From positions 1 through 64,000 of the forward strand of contig JASANH010001043.1 in assembly GCA_030248295.1 (NCBI GenBank): a stretch of DNA of 64,000 bases, given 5' to 3'. This document shows, in pieces, positions 12,705 to 23,970 of the stretch. Numbering within the stretch: position 1 is the first letter of the stretch; the number at the start of each line of letters is the position of its first letter. Below the pieces are notes generated by a model. It was not told the DNA's origin and made no database searches. It saw only the letters and a program-made list of their open reading frames with translations. A program made the position numbers and the translations under genes. This DNA is from Mesodorylaimus sp. YZB2_4. Taxonomy: Eukaryota; Nematoda; Enoplea; Dorylaimida; Dorylaimidae.

Positions 12705-12728
12705 AAAATTCGGGCGTCCGTCTAACAG

Positions 12729-15416
12729 GTATTCTCAAACATATGATCCAGAAAGCTGCGGGCAAAATGAGAAAAGAGGATCACTTTCATTACACCATTC
12801 AAGCCACGGGTCTGAAAAATCCCATAGGCATAAGCCACGTCCAGGCTAGCGATGAGGCGTTGGAGAATTCGTTTACCTATATCGCGAAAGTCCTACAATC
12901 GGTTGACGAAATGCGTTTAGACAATCAACTGATCATCACTGTCACCAGAACCAAATTGCCTGAAGAAGGTAAAGGTAGACCAAAATGCGGCGGCGTTCGA
13001 GCCTGACGAATTCCTAACATCCAGAAATGGTTGAAAGCGAAGCGGTGCATTATTTCTGTGGGTCGAGACGATGATATGTGCGGCTTCAAAGCCATTGCTA
13101 TAGGAAAAGCTGTGGCCGACAACGTAAATGAGAATATTAGACTACGCGCGAAATGGATTCGCAGTCGTACTGAGGACATCGCTAACGCTGTAGAGATGGA
13201 CGTACGCGGCGGTCTGGGACTGGATGGCGTCCAGAAAATTCAAAACGTTCTCGTCGACTATCAGATAGTGGTTTATTCTATAGAAGACACAATGGGTACT
13301 GTCAACGTTGTTTTCCAAAGACCGCCTAGTAGGAAGCGCATATTTCTTCTACTTATCGATGGTCATCACGATGTGGTCACATCGGTGAAGGCGCTATATG
13401 GGCGAGATTACTTCTGCGAAGCTTGCTTGGTTTCTTATGATCACTCGCATCGATGCGCCCTCTTGTGTCCGTTTTGTCAGGCGCGGGGCTGTCAGAATTT
13501 GAGCAAGCACAGAACCTTGTTCGACGAAGAGTGTCAGCAGTGCGGCATCGACTTCAGAACGGCCGCTTGCGAATCGGCTTATACAAAAGAACAGTGTGAT
13601 CGATTTGGTAAGTGTCAGACGTGCTATTTGACGTGGCCCAAAAACCGTCTCGACCCTCCCAGTCGTCACCATTGCTCCGAGCGATATTGTCGTACGTGCA
13701 AGCGTTGGCAGCCGCGTTTCGTCGAACATCAGTGCTATATCAAGTCGGGAACCAACATTGATGAAGACAAAGAAAAAGAAGAGAAACAAGGAGACAGTGA
13801 AGAGTCTGGAATTTCAGCCAAACAGCCTTCCAGAAGTACCAGCGTCGAATCGAAGAGTAAGTTTGAAACCTATTATTGCGATTTTGAAACGGCTGTGCGA
13901 TGCAGTGATCGTCACTTCGCTTCCATTCTTTGTATCATTCAACGAGCCGATGGTGTGGAGTCGATTTTCGAAGGACCCAATTCGCCGGAACACTTTTTGG
14001 ACTATATTTCGGATTTAGACTATGAAACCACTATATATATATACTATAAGAATAGTGGTTGCCCATTATGCCCAGGTAAGTTTTTATGAACCTGTTTTTA
14101 GCAGTCCTAATGTAGCGAAATTGATATTTTGGGGATTCGATATTTTCTGTTTCTTGAAGGCCATCTACGAAAAGCGCCAACCTGTCGAAATAATTTCTAA
14201 AGGGCAAAAGATAATCCATCTGACGATGGTCAATGCTCGGCTGAGATTTATCGATTCGATTTCCTTTCTGAGCATGCCATTGGCTAGTTTCAGTTCGGCC
14301 TTCGATATTCCTGAAATCAAGGAGGGCTTCTTTCCGTATGCTCTGCTAAAATGCGTACCCGACGAGGATCCTACAGGCATCGTCGACCGACTAAAAAGGG
14401 CCATCCCCTTCCCTGATGAGAAATCGTTCGACGTCGACTCTATGGCACTGAAAAGAAAGGCCGAATATAAAAAGTTTTTCAGCCAGGCTGTTCTACATTT
14501 CGCTGAGAATCCCTACGTGCCATGGACCGAACTGGTGCAGTACTGCCAATCCGACGTCACTTTACTACGCGAGGGGTGCGAACGGTTCTGCAAACTCTTC
14601 ACTGAACAAATGGAACTGGATCCGTTCGACAAGGCCATCACATTAATGTCGGCGAATTTCCAATCATTCTGCGCCAATTTTCTACCCAAAGACAAAATTG
14701 CTGTGATCGGAGACAATCGTCTGTTCAAGGGCAAGTATAGTCGGATGGGTTTGGTTTGGTTGCAAATGTTGGCCGATCGTAATGGTATTCACATTCTAGA
14801 CGGCGGCAACGGCGGCGAGAAAAAGATAGGAATCTACACAAACGACGGATTCTCCGATCAAACCTAGATATGGAGCTATGGCCGCGATCAAGCATGGAAA
14901 TCGAAGGGTACTTGCTACTAATTCCACAGTTGTCCCTTTCACGGATGTCCCACTTGCTTCAAAGATAGAAACGAGATCTTTCTTGGCAAAACCATGCAGA
15001 CTCGATACAGTCGAACCATTCGTCGGGAACGGTACTTACAAAGTCAGAACTACAACGTCATTGTTGCGTGGGCGTGCCAATTTGACCCTATCATGAAGAG
15101 TCAACCGAATCTGCTGGAGAATGCTCGTCGTATGGGTGCCTTACATCCCAGACTTTTGCCGCGTCAAGGCTACTACGGAGGTAAATATCTATATCTTACA
15201 GTTTTCTAGGACGAGTTTATGCTTGACTGCTATATCAATTTTAGGAAGAGTGGAGGCATTTGAATTATATCACGAATGCGCCGAAGATCAATCAATATTC
15301 TACTACGACTATAATGGTAAGACCCTTTTGTTTTCTAAACTAAGTATTCTGCTAATAGCACACCTTTTTCAGGCTTATATCCATACACTATGCTGATTAC
15401 AGAGTTTTACAATGAG
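12729..15416 (+). pseudogene. polB: Polinton/Maverick-type DNA polymerase B, intron-containing, 3'-truncated
   Basis: Protein-primed family B polymerase (DNA_pol_B_2). The N-terminal part has VLQSVDEMRLDNQLIITV, then CGFKAIAIGKAV and a cysteine-rich region (YFCEACLVSYDHSHRC onward, 13410-13740). Exonuclease motif I is YYCDFETA (about 13875). Exo II is split by a frameshift (VVAHYA then GFDIFCFLK, about 14060-14150). RFIDSISFLSMPLASFSSAF and the exo III region YCQSDVTLL follow, then FHGCPTCF. Two introns (15181-15244 and 15317-15372) join in phase around the palm motif YYDYNGLYPYTM. There are in-frame stops at 13004, 14865 and shortly after. Nothing of the palm after motif A was found; the gene stops at a donor at 15417. 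This copy is dead. Confidence 0.85.
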
Positions 15417-15769
15417 GTAAGTGTATTAAATTTTTGTAAATTTTTGTAAATTTTTGTAAATTTTTGTTTGTTTTCAGCGGAAAATTCAAAAATTGTTTTC
15501 TCAGTTGCTAAACCATTACTGGACTGCATTTTCAAATTACACACCTTTTGTGTACTTGTTAACCCTGCTAATACCGATAAAAAAAACGAGCACAACATCG
15601 CTGACTTCGTCTGCGAAGACGCCGTCTGATCTTTTTCCCGCAAAAAGAGGAGTCGAAGGGTCAGTGCCATGGCGGCGCATATCAGTTTCTTGTAAAAATT
15701 GACACTGTTAAATTTAATTTTTCCCCGCGAAAATTTTAAATTGATTTGAGCCTTTTAAACAATACATGA
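15417..15769. other. Intron-like repeat and unassigned sequence
   Basis: Begins with a splice donor GTAAGTG, then about four tandem copies of the 10-mer TTTTTGTAAA (15431-15470), then a TTTTCAG acceptor at 15471-15477. The sequence after the acceptor does not continue the polymerase; an open stretch to 15700 is not recognisable. Confidence 0.4.
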
Positions 15770-18545
15770 CCAAACAAAACTTTTTTTAAAAGCATCAAAA
15801 TTATGCTTCGGAACAATAAGCTGATGAGGCTTAAAAAAACGAGCGCTAACACGATTTACATTCTTGTGTTCAAAAGAGCGTTAAAAAAATCGTGATACCC
15901 ATTATAAAACTTGAAAAACTGACACATTTTTAAGCGTTTCCTTCTGTCAAAAAGAGAGGAACAACTGGCACGCTGTGAAGCTTCCTTATAAGAGATCGTA
16001 AAATCATTCAGATAAAGCCTAACTGCATAGAAATTGGCACGTTCGATCTCTTAGATATCTTGGTCTAAAACTGGGTCCCAGCAGGCAGAGCCATATTCCA
16101 TCACAGACCGGATGCAAGCAGTATAGACATTTCCTAACACAGAAGGAGGGGCATGTCTTCCTAACTTGCGCCTAAGGGCTCTAATCATACAGGTAGCTTT
16201 GCGAACAACATTCGAAACATGCGAGCTTAATTTTTATATGACTGTTGAATTGAATGCCTAAATATTTTACTTCATTTACAAATGCGATACCTTTGCCATC
16301 CACTAGAATATCTGGAGCTCTGGTAATTTCTCTGTGGCCGTATTGAAAGATGATCGCTTGAGATTTGGTTGTATGTATTTCCAGACCATTTAATTTGATC
16401 CAGTATGAGATATAGTCCACAATCGGTTGAACTTTTGAGCTGATATCAGTATTGGACTTTTTGATGACAATGAATGTACTCGAATCATCCGCATAGGCTT
16501 GGAGGAGAGAGTCGGGAAAGTTTTCAGGAAATTGACGAAGTAAAGAATCAAAATACGCAATGAATAATGTCGGACCCAAAATGCTCCCCTGGGGTACCCC
16601 ACTATACACAGGTATTTTATTCGATTTGATCCCGTCGATCGAAACATATTGCGAGCGATTTGATAAATAAGATGAAATCCATCGAATTATTCTCGTTGGT
16701 ACGCGATGATCAGATTGAAGTCGGCGTAGCAATAGAACATGCGGGACCTGATCAAATGCCTTCTTCAAATCTAGGAAGACTCCAACAACACATTTCGTAT
16801 CTTTCTTGTTGAGGGCATCGTGGATAAACTGGCTCGCAGAAATCAATTCGCTATTTGTACCTCGTCGCTTTATGAATCCATGTTGTGCTGGAGATATCGA
16901 CAGAAATGGTCGAATAGTATTATCGATATGCCGTCTCAAAATTTTCGATAATATGCACAGCAAGGATATTGGGCGATATGATCCCAAGTTGTTTTCTCCC
17001 CACCTGCTTTCGGGATCGGTACGACTTTGGCGCGTTTCCAGCACGATGGAACGTCCCTTCATTGATCGATCGATTGAATAGGACAGTGAGAGCTGGTGAA
17101 ATGGCAGGTGCTATCAATTTGATAACAGCGACGGTAAATCCATCTTTACCAGGGGCGCTATTTCGTTCTAGATGCCGGATTTCTCGAACAATAAAATTTT
17201 CGTTCACAGAATAATCAATGAAATCGTCAGGGTCGTGATCCGGGGGGGGGGCCACATTCACCAAAATATGTGCTATTAAAATTCGTCGAAAATTGATTGT
17301 TCAGAGCCGATGCTTTCTCAACGTCAGTCAAAAATGGCTGATCGTTGTTGTCGATGAGAGCAGGTATTTTGCGGGATTCCAGTGACAATCGACGAAAAGC
17401 TGATTAAAATTCGGCGGGAGATTTAAAATCGTCGAAATTTTTCCCAATAAATTCTACGTTGGCTTTTCGAATCTTTTTCCTACACTGAGACCGTAATGAG
17501 AGAAATATTTGGTGGTCGACGATATTACGATTCTTGAGCCACGATCTAAGAGCAATTTTTTTTTTCTGATCTTTGCTAATAATTCGGAAGTAATCCAAGG
17601 CGAACGCTTTTCATAAGGGACATTTTTGGATTTCGCCATTGATGACAGGACGTCGTTGATCGTGTTGGTGAGAAGTTCACACGCTTTGTTGACTGAAGTG
17701 GCATTTCTGACAAGATTGATCAAATTTGCTTCGAGTAATTTGTTGTTGACAAAATTCCAGTCCGTTTGTTTGATTAACCAAATAGGGCGAGTGTCAGGCG
17801 CTTTCTTCACATAATAACCAGCGATCTCCACTTCGATCGGATCATGATCTGATTTCCAGGTCGGTTTCTCCAGAACTGACGTCGATTTATGGCGACTAAT
17901 AATACTATCGCCGAATATAACTAAATCGATCAAAGTTCTCGTGCCACGAACAGGATCGGTTTGGGTAGGTCTGGTGACAGTCTGCTTCCCGGCAATAGCA
18001 GACAGCATACCTAACAGCCGCTTCCTTTCTGGAGAGTCGGTCAAATAATCGAAATTGAGGTCGCCCATTATTACCAGCCGATGAAGATTGCGTGGAAATG
18101 CTGTAGAAATATAATCGTACAATGCATCCACAGCACTAGATGCATTTTTTGGGAGATAGACTGAAATGCAAACGATAAAATCACGTCCACTACCAATACG
18201 TACGGATAGTGCCTCCTAGCCATTGTGTGCGATGTCGAAACGAGATGGGCCGGGGAGACGAATACACGGTAGGCTAGATCTCGAATGAAAAACGATACCA
18301 CCACCTCGATTAGTTCGATCCTGACGAAAAATATCGTAACCGGGAATTAAAATTTCATTATCTAGGGTCTTGCAATCAATCTTCGACTTAAGTATTGAAT
18401 AAAAGTCATATTTTGATTCAATAAATTCCGCAGAAAATACGTCAAATTTTTTCTTGATACTATTGATATTGCAAAAACCAAATTTCCAATTAGGAGCCAT
18501 AAATGACAAATAAATTTGGAGAATTTGGAAGAAGAAAAACGCCGA
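15770..18545 (-). pseudogene. CR1-like non-LTR retrotransposon, endonuclease and RT
   Basis: On the minus strand: an apurinic-type endonuclease (GFCNINSIKKKFDVF near 18480, GYDIFRQDRTNRGGG near 18320, GDLNFDYL near 18060, SDHDPIEVEIAG near 17840) followed by reverse transcriptase (GSYRPISLLCILSKIL, VFLDLKKAFDQV, SGVPQGSILGPTLF, LLQAYADDSSTF) between about 17260 and 16250. The C-terminal part continues, with a stop at about 16046, to about 15770. It is the same family as the copy at 59.2-60.6 kb; the two align through the RT and C-terminal region. Several frameshifts (for example near 17264 and 18131) and stops show it is inactive. Its 5' end abuts the L1-like fragment at about 18590. Confidence 0.85.
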
Positions 18546-18593
18546 CATTTTCATAAGAAAACAGGTTTTATCGGGTTTTGAAAATAGTCGCAA

Positions 18594-19850
18594 TTGAGTA
18601 GCGTAATTGGCCTCCAGCCAGACATGTTAGTCGGGTCTTTACCCGGTTTTGGAATCAATGTAATGACCCCTTGTTTTTGTGAAGAGGACAGCTCCTTAGT
18701 CGCGAGTGAAACAGCAACGCATTGTGTATATGGTAAGCGAATATGCTCCCAGAAGACTCTGTACCATTCTATAGGTAACCCGTCCCTGCCCGGTGTCTTC
18801 CCTGAAGTCATTTTCGTTACTGCAGTAATGTACTCTGCGGGATCCACAGGGCGATCCAGCTGATCCCGAGCTTCTTGACTCAGTTTGCATTCGTCATTTA
18901 AAGCAACTCTCTCAAACCACGCTTCGGTCGTGCCTTCGTCTACAGACTCGTTTTTGTAAGTCTTTGAAAAGAAGGCGTGCGCCACAGAAAGAACACCCTT
19001 AGGGTCAGACACCATTTGTCCTACTTCATCAATAAGCTTAGTCATTGTTTTTCGCACTTGGTTTCGCTTTTCTAAACCCATGAAGTATTTAGTTGGTCTT
19101 TCCCCCAAGGCAAGCCACCGTACCTGAGAGCGCAAGATTGCTCGGCGTGCGTAGTCCTTGGCTAAGGCGCTCATCTCAGCTTTTAGGCTATCCCACCACG
19201 CTAGCTCCGCCTCGCTTAGGCTGTCAAAACGCGTTTCGAGTTCATCGAGCGCGACTTGCACTCTCAACTTACGACGCACCCGTTTGGAGTTAGAGTGCGC
19301 GCTATATTGCATGGAAGTATCTCTCACTGCCATCTGTATGTGGTCCCATCTCAGTTTATGATCCCAACCGTCAGTCTCTGATAGCGCCACTGCAATTCGA
19401 TCTTGGATAATAGCTACATATTGTTCATCCTTAGAAGCATCGTGTTCAAACGCCACAGTCCAGGACCCGCGACCTGGTACCTTGCCCCTTGTCAGTGGAA
19501 CATGACACGGTTATGGTCGCTAAAGTGGGCGTGTACAATTTTCCCATCTATGACCTCCCCGTACAGTGAAGCTGGTACCAACCAGTAATCAAGCCGGCAT
19601 TTCACATTGGGATGGGGCTGCTTCGAAGTGTATTGTCGTGTAAGTGGGTGCATCTCTCGCCAGAAATCTAAAAAATTCCAATCAGACCGAATCAAATGGA
19701 CACAGTCCACTACAGGCTTTTTCTTGAACCTCGTGTTTCCACCAGACTTATCGAGATCAGGATTTATCGCGACATTGAAATCGCCACCAATAATGACAGG
19801 TAAGATGCTCGTGTTGAACAGTGTTAGTGCTAACCTCATGCGCAGGAAAA
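18594..19850 (-). pseudogene. L1/Tx1-like LINE ORF2 fragment, endonuclease and start of RT
   Basis: The endonuclease end is at 19839-19492 with GGDFNVAINPDLDKSGG and FSDHNRVMFH. A frame change leads to 19456-18594: a linker with WLALGERPTKYFMGLEKRN, then SGKTPGRDGLPIEWYRVFW and ITLIPKPGKDPTNMSGWRPI, which are the first RT blocks of L1-type LINEs. The reading stops at LLNCDY exactly where the CR1-like element begins. No continuation was found on the other side of that element, so this is a truncated copy rather than a clean nested insertion. Confidence 0.8.
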
Positions 19851-19884
19851 AATTCCACTTGTTCCGCTGTAGACACCGGATCAG

Positions 19885-21065
19885 GTCAGGTTCAACCCGA
19901 CGGGTCGGGTCAACCCGACCCGACCCGACCCGAAAGTCTCGGGTTGGGTTGACCCAAATTCGTTACAAGTAGTTGAAGTTCCGCGCGATAAAAACCATTC
20001 ACAAATCATCAGAACGTGGTGGCGTTGGTGTAAAAGTGACTGTGAGAAAATATGAGATGGAGACATCTCACGCGCGCGAATCTCCATCTTTTGTTATTCC
20101 GGTTATCCTTAGTGAATGCGATAACGTTCCTTCATATTTACCACAATAGTGGTCAAATGATTGTTTAAAAACCGTAGATCTAAAAGCGACCAGGGTCTGT
20201 CCACTGGATACAAGATTCAACCAATCCGAATAATAGGCGTCAATAATAGAGACAACTCTGTCATAACTTTCGGAGTCTGAGACAGCTTATCATTGGTTAA
20301 ACAGAAAAATACCTAAATATATATATATGAACCCCAGGCTAGAGTTGCATCTAGTCCTCACAAAAGATATCGCTTACAAAGTCATATTGTGCTGGACAAT
20401 AGCTCCTGTCAGAACCTCCACTACTGATGGAGGGATGTGAGGGTACCTATCACTTTTGAACAGTAAACTGTTTTGCAACGCTTACATGGATGGTGGTCAA
20501 GGAGGCTATTATTGGTACATATTTGGTTTTTGGGTACAGACTATACCGCTTTTCCAGCCACATATACCCTGGAAGTTATGTCATATTCAGGAATCAAACG
20601 TGATTATACACCCCTACGATGTAGATACGACCTGCTCAAAGTTATCAATTCCTTCTTATGTTAGAGTATGGCCAGTTTCACTCATTCATCAGAGTTAACA
20701 AGAATGTTTATGAGAACTGTCACATATGGACCTCCCTTTGCAGAAATTACTCAGAAAAATTGGTCATTCTCACAGCTTACAATTCGTCTCTCATTCTTGA
20801 AAGTCACGCAGAATAAGAACGTGGAATGAAAGACTTTGTACATGCATGCATGAAGCATATACTGCAAATCCTGGAGTCGAACAACTACAAAAAGGTTTTT
20901 GTAGCTGCTTATAGCAGTAACTTGCAAGATTTCTGTATATTTGACTTGTTTGACCCGATCTTTTGAAAAAGTGACCCAACCCGATTTTGACCTAACCCAA
21001 CCTGAAATTTTGCTGACCCGACCCGACCCAACCCGACCCGACCCGAAAGTTCCTGACCCGTTCCT
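19885..21065. repeat. Element bounded by CCCGA-rich arrays, hAT-like non-autonomous candidate
   Basis: Both ends carry degenerate arrays of ACCCGACCCGACCC: 19890-19950 and 20950-21060. Each includes GACCCGACCCGAAAGT, in the same orientation. Similar CCCGA/GGGTCGGG-rich termini are known from hAT-type elements. The 1 kb between them has no reading frame I recognise. Around 20735-20815 it contains a stretch resembling the right end of the CACTA element (GCAGAAATTACTCAGAAA and AGTCACGCAGA). Confidence 0.4.
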
Positions 21066-21156
21066 GACACCTCGACCAAAAAAGCCCATATCACTGCTGT
21101 CTTGTTGGTTGACTGCTTGGACAGCTTGTATTTCGAGATGAAGAAGTTGAAAGTAA

Positions 21157-21477
21157 TTACAGACGACGCACAAACCTTCCTTTCCAACAATTCTTGGCGA
21201 TCCTCCACAGCCCTAACTCGACCAACCCCAAATCTTGGCCCTGCTCACGAATCATGTCGTAGAAAGGTTGCATTGCCGTCTTGACCACGTCCATGATATT
21301 GGCATTGAACACTGGGGCTGACGGATCGATTGATGGTGTTGTTTCCATTGCCATTGTATCAGACGAAGCCATCTTGGACGTCGAATTGGGAGGGGACTGC
21401 TCTTGGAGCGGTTGGAAAAAATTATGAAGACGGGGTTGTAGTCTCGATTTTGGAGATGTAGTCGATGGACTCCTCAC
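21157..21477 (-). CDS. Possible LINE ORF1-like fragment, unrecognised
   Basis: An open stretch of 106 codons with a serine/threonine/proline-rich start, then MDVVKTAMQPFYDMIREQG. A second frame continues as EDRQELLERKV, suggesting a broken coiled coil. It lies upstream, in minus orientation, of the L1-like ORF2 and could be its ORF1, separated by the CCCGA-bounded insertion. This is inference from position only. Confidence 0.2.
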   Translation of the reverse strand: MRSPSTTSPKSRLQPRLHNFFQPLQEQSPPNSTSKMASSDTMAMETTPSIDPSAPVFNANIMDVVKTAMQPFYDMIREQGQDLGLVELGLWRIAKNCWKGRFVRRL

Positions 21478-21919
21478 GAACTTTCCCTTGATCGACGCCG
21501 TTTTGATCAGGTGTGGTCACAAGAAAAAATGCTGATCAGAAAAGAAAGGCTGATCAGAATCGAGAAAACGAGAACTTTCGAGGCCACCGTGCAAAAGGTA
21601 CACGTGGCAGCAGGCAAGGCAGGCGGCCCGGATCGATTGCACACGTAGCGAGGTATAGCGCTAATGCGTTAGTTAGGATGCATAAACAGAGAAGAAGGCA
21701 CGGTACCTGCTCTGCCGCAGCAAAACGCGGAATGAGCGCACAGCTAGTGATCTCGCACATATTTCTTAAGCCATGCTTAAAACAGCACTCGCTGCATCGG
21801 GACACTCGCGGAAATGGGAATCGACGTAAATCAATGGGAATGAAGCCATGGAAAGGATTTTTGCTCGGGGTAAAAGTGAGTTCTAGTTATCAGACTGCTT
21901 ATGACAAGAAACAATGATT

Positions 21920-22150
21920 AAATCAAAAAACCCGTTCGATTAAATCAAACTTTTAGATTAAATCAAAGTTTCTGCGTTGTTCATTTCAATATTTGTGCGC
22001 ACTTTGATTCATTTTTCTGCGAACCAGGATTTTTTTGACGAGGTAGAGGGAAAAATCAAAAAACGAGAGATAAAATGATGCTTTTACGCAGGTACTTTCC
22101 AAAAATCAAAAGTTTTTTTGATTAAATCAAACTTTTGAAAAAAATCACAA
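21920..22150. repeat. GATTAAATCAAAC-bounded AT-rich unit
   Basis: GATTAAATCAAACTTTT occurs at about 21940 and again at about 22115, with further GATTAAATCAAA copies at 21917 and 21957. GATTAAATC is nearly its own complement. Probably the remnant of a small non-autonomous element. Confidence 0.35.
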
Positions 22151-22234
22151 TGTGCTTACTGTAGGCGCTAAGACAGGCACAGTCTCCTCTCCAATGTTCT
22201 TCGTTTGAGCGGCAGTTGGTGGTGATGCATTTTC

Positions 22235-22372
22235 CGAATTCGGACATGGTCAACTAGGCGATGGTCAACTCGGTGATGGTCAACTAGGCGACTGCGCACT
22301 AGGCGCCAGGTCAACTAGGCGATGGTCAACTAGGCGACTGCGCACTAGGCGACGGACGAGTAGGCGATATTA
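22235..22372. repeat. Minisatellite GGTCAACTAGGCGAT, probable MULE terminal array
   Basis: At least eight variants of GGTCAACTAGGCGAT / GACTGCGCACTAGGCG in tandem. They stop about 80 bases before the MULE transposase start, so they are probably the left terminal repeat and promoter region of that element. No matching inverted copy was seen downstream. Confidence 0.5.
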
Positions 22373-22452
22373 CCATGTTCAGCAGTCTTTTTGTTGTTTG
22401 TTGTCTGTTGTGCGGCTGCGCCACTCAGTTTAAATAAACAGTTTGGAGCAAG

Positions 22453-23834
22453 ATGGACAATTTTCCGATTGAAACGCAGCGCAATAACGAGAAGTATACA
22501 CGCAATAGATATATGTACGTCAAAGACAAGCTGAACAAAGCTGGAAAAATTCAGTTTTGGCGATGCGACAAGAAGAACGATACATGCAATAGGCGGATTT
22601 GGACCAATGTGCACGACGGGTCATTTCACTCAGAAAAAGCTCAGCATACCTGCCGGGCAACTGGAGATGCAGTTCGTGTTGAAATGCAGCGTATCAGCAC
22701 GAATGCTGGGAAGATCGCCAGATCTACTATGGAAACGCCTGCTCGAATCTGCGAACAAGTAATCGCTAACATCCCTTCAGCAGTGCAAGGTCAGATGCCA
22801 AAAAGAGAGAAATATCCAACGCGTTCGGAATGGGAACCAAAGAGCACCACAGAATCCAGAAGCTCGTGAAGAAATTGTAATTCCAGAAGAATACATGCAT
22901 TATGAAGCATATGGAGGTCACCAAGAGCTTTTTTTGTTAGCAGATTCGGGTGCAGGTGAACCCGATCTGCAACGCATCCTTGTTTTTGGCTGTGAGAGTC
23001 ATGGAACGTGTGCGAATCAGATGAGCGCATTGTTCATGGACGGCATTTTCCTGCTTTCTCCCCCGATTTTCGCACAGATCTTCGTCATCTTGGCTCGACG
23101 TGAGCAGGGCTTTGTGTCCCCCATGCTCTATTGTTTGTTGCCTAACAAGTCGCCGGAGACATACGCCAAAGTGTTTCGAATGGTCAAAGATCTGTGGCCA
23201 CAAATGAACCCAGAGACCATCAACGTGGACTGCGAAATCGCCATCCATCAAGCGCAACGGGCGATTCGAGGCTGTTTCTTTCACTTGATTCAAAATCTGC
23301 GCAAACACTTGTCTGGTATACATCTTTTGGGTCGCTACAGCACCGACGCTCAATTCGCACTAGAAGCTAAAATGGTCACTTCAGTTGCGTTTGTACCACA
23401 GGTTGATGTTCTACATGCTGTGGCTGCACTCGAAAATCACCTGCCAGATGAGCTCGAGGCAATCCTGGAATGGTTCACGAACACATACATTGGGCGATTA
23501 CGGAACAATGGAACGAGGGCTCCACCGCTTTTCCCAATCGATCTTTGGTCAGTACACCAGCGCACCATAGATGGCCAAGATCGCACACACAACTACGCTG
23601 AGGCCAGTCACAAGAAACAGCAGCTGGGATTTGGTTCTGGCATTGCGCATCCAACCATTTGGAAGTTCATTGATGGACTTCGCAAGGTGCAAAAAGCTTA
23701 CGATGTGGAGTACGAGCGTTTCGTTGCTGGCCATGATCCACCAGGTTTCGGCTAGTCGGTCGCGTTGGTTGTTGGCACGATGTCAGCAACGGGAGCGCCT
23801 TGTTGAATGCGCACAATACGGAGAAGACCTTTGA
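22453..23834 (+). pseudogene. FLYWCH zinc finger-MULE (Mutator-like) transposase
   Basis: The first frame (22453-22869) has a FLYWCH-type finger: FWRCDKKNDTCNRRIWT with HTC at the end. The frame then shifts near 22870 into the MULE transposase domain (22895-23755). Visible blocks are FMDGIFLLSPPIFAQIFVI (first catalytic aspartate), LYCLLPNKSPETYAKVF, INVDCEIAIHQAQRAI (second aspartate) and CFFHLIQNLRKHL, a C..H pair. NYAEASHKKQQLGFG follows. A further frame change at about 23735 continues to RSRWLLARCQQRERLVEC and a stop at 23834. Two frameshifts make this copy inactive. Confidence 0.85.
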
Positions 23835-23970
23835 AACGCATGCTCCATTTGGATCTGTTCTTGCCGTGATTTCTGTGGACCACATAGTCACCAAAAGAAA
23901 AGGTGAATTTGCCAGCTTGATATCGATCAAATTCTTGCTCCGTTCTCGCTTTTGACTTGACTTGGCGTTC

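Larger units (their letters stand above)
6189..12728. mobile_element. CACTA (En/Spm)-type DNA transposon inserted in polB
   Basis: About 6.5 kb interrupting the polB reading frame. It contains two divergent genes: a transposase on the plus strand and a multi-exon accessory gene on the minus strand. Both ends hold many copies of ACTCAG and its complement (6195-6330 and 12480-12700), as expected of CACTA subterminal repeats. Exact termini and the 3-bp target duplication could not be fixed. The right end probably lies at AGTG (12704), giving CACTCTGCG when read inward; a matching CACT was not found at the left. The transposase frame is fully open, so the insertion may be recent. Confidence 0.75.

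Noticed and set aside
14076..14140. An intron at GTAAGT (14076) explaining the polB frame change
   Set aside because: None of the nearby AG acceptors restores the frame; the change is better placed at the AT run just upstream.
15770..19850. CR1-like LINE inserted cleanly within the L1-like LINE
   Set aside because: The missing half of the L1-like ORF2 is not found beyond the CR1-like element, so the boundary is a truncation junction.
22235..22372. CRISPR-like array
   Set aside because: Units are tandem without unique spacers, and the genome is eukaryotic; it is a minisatellite.
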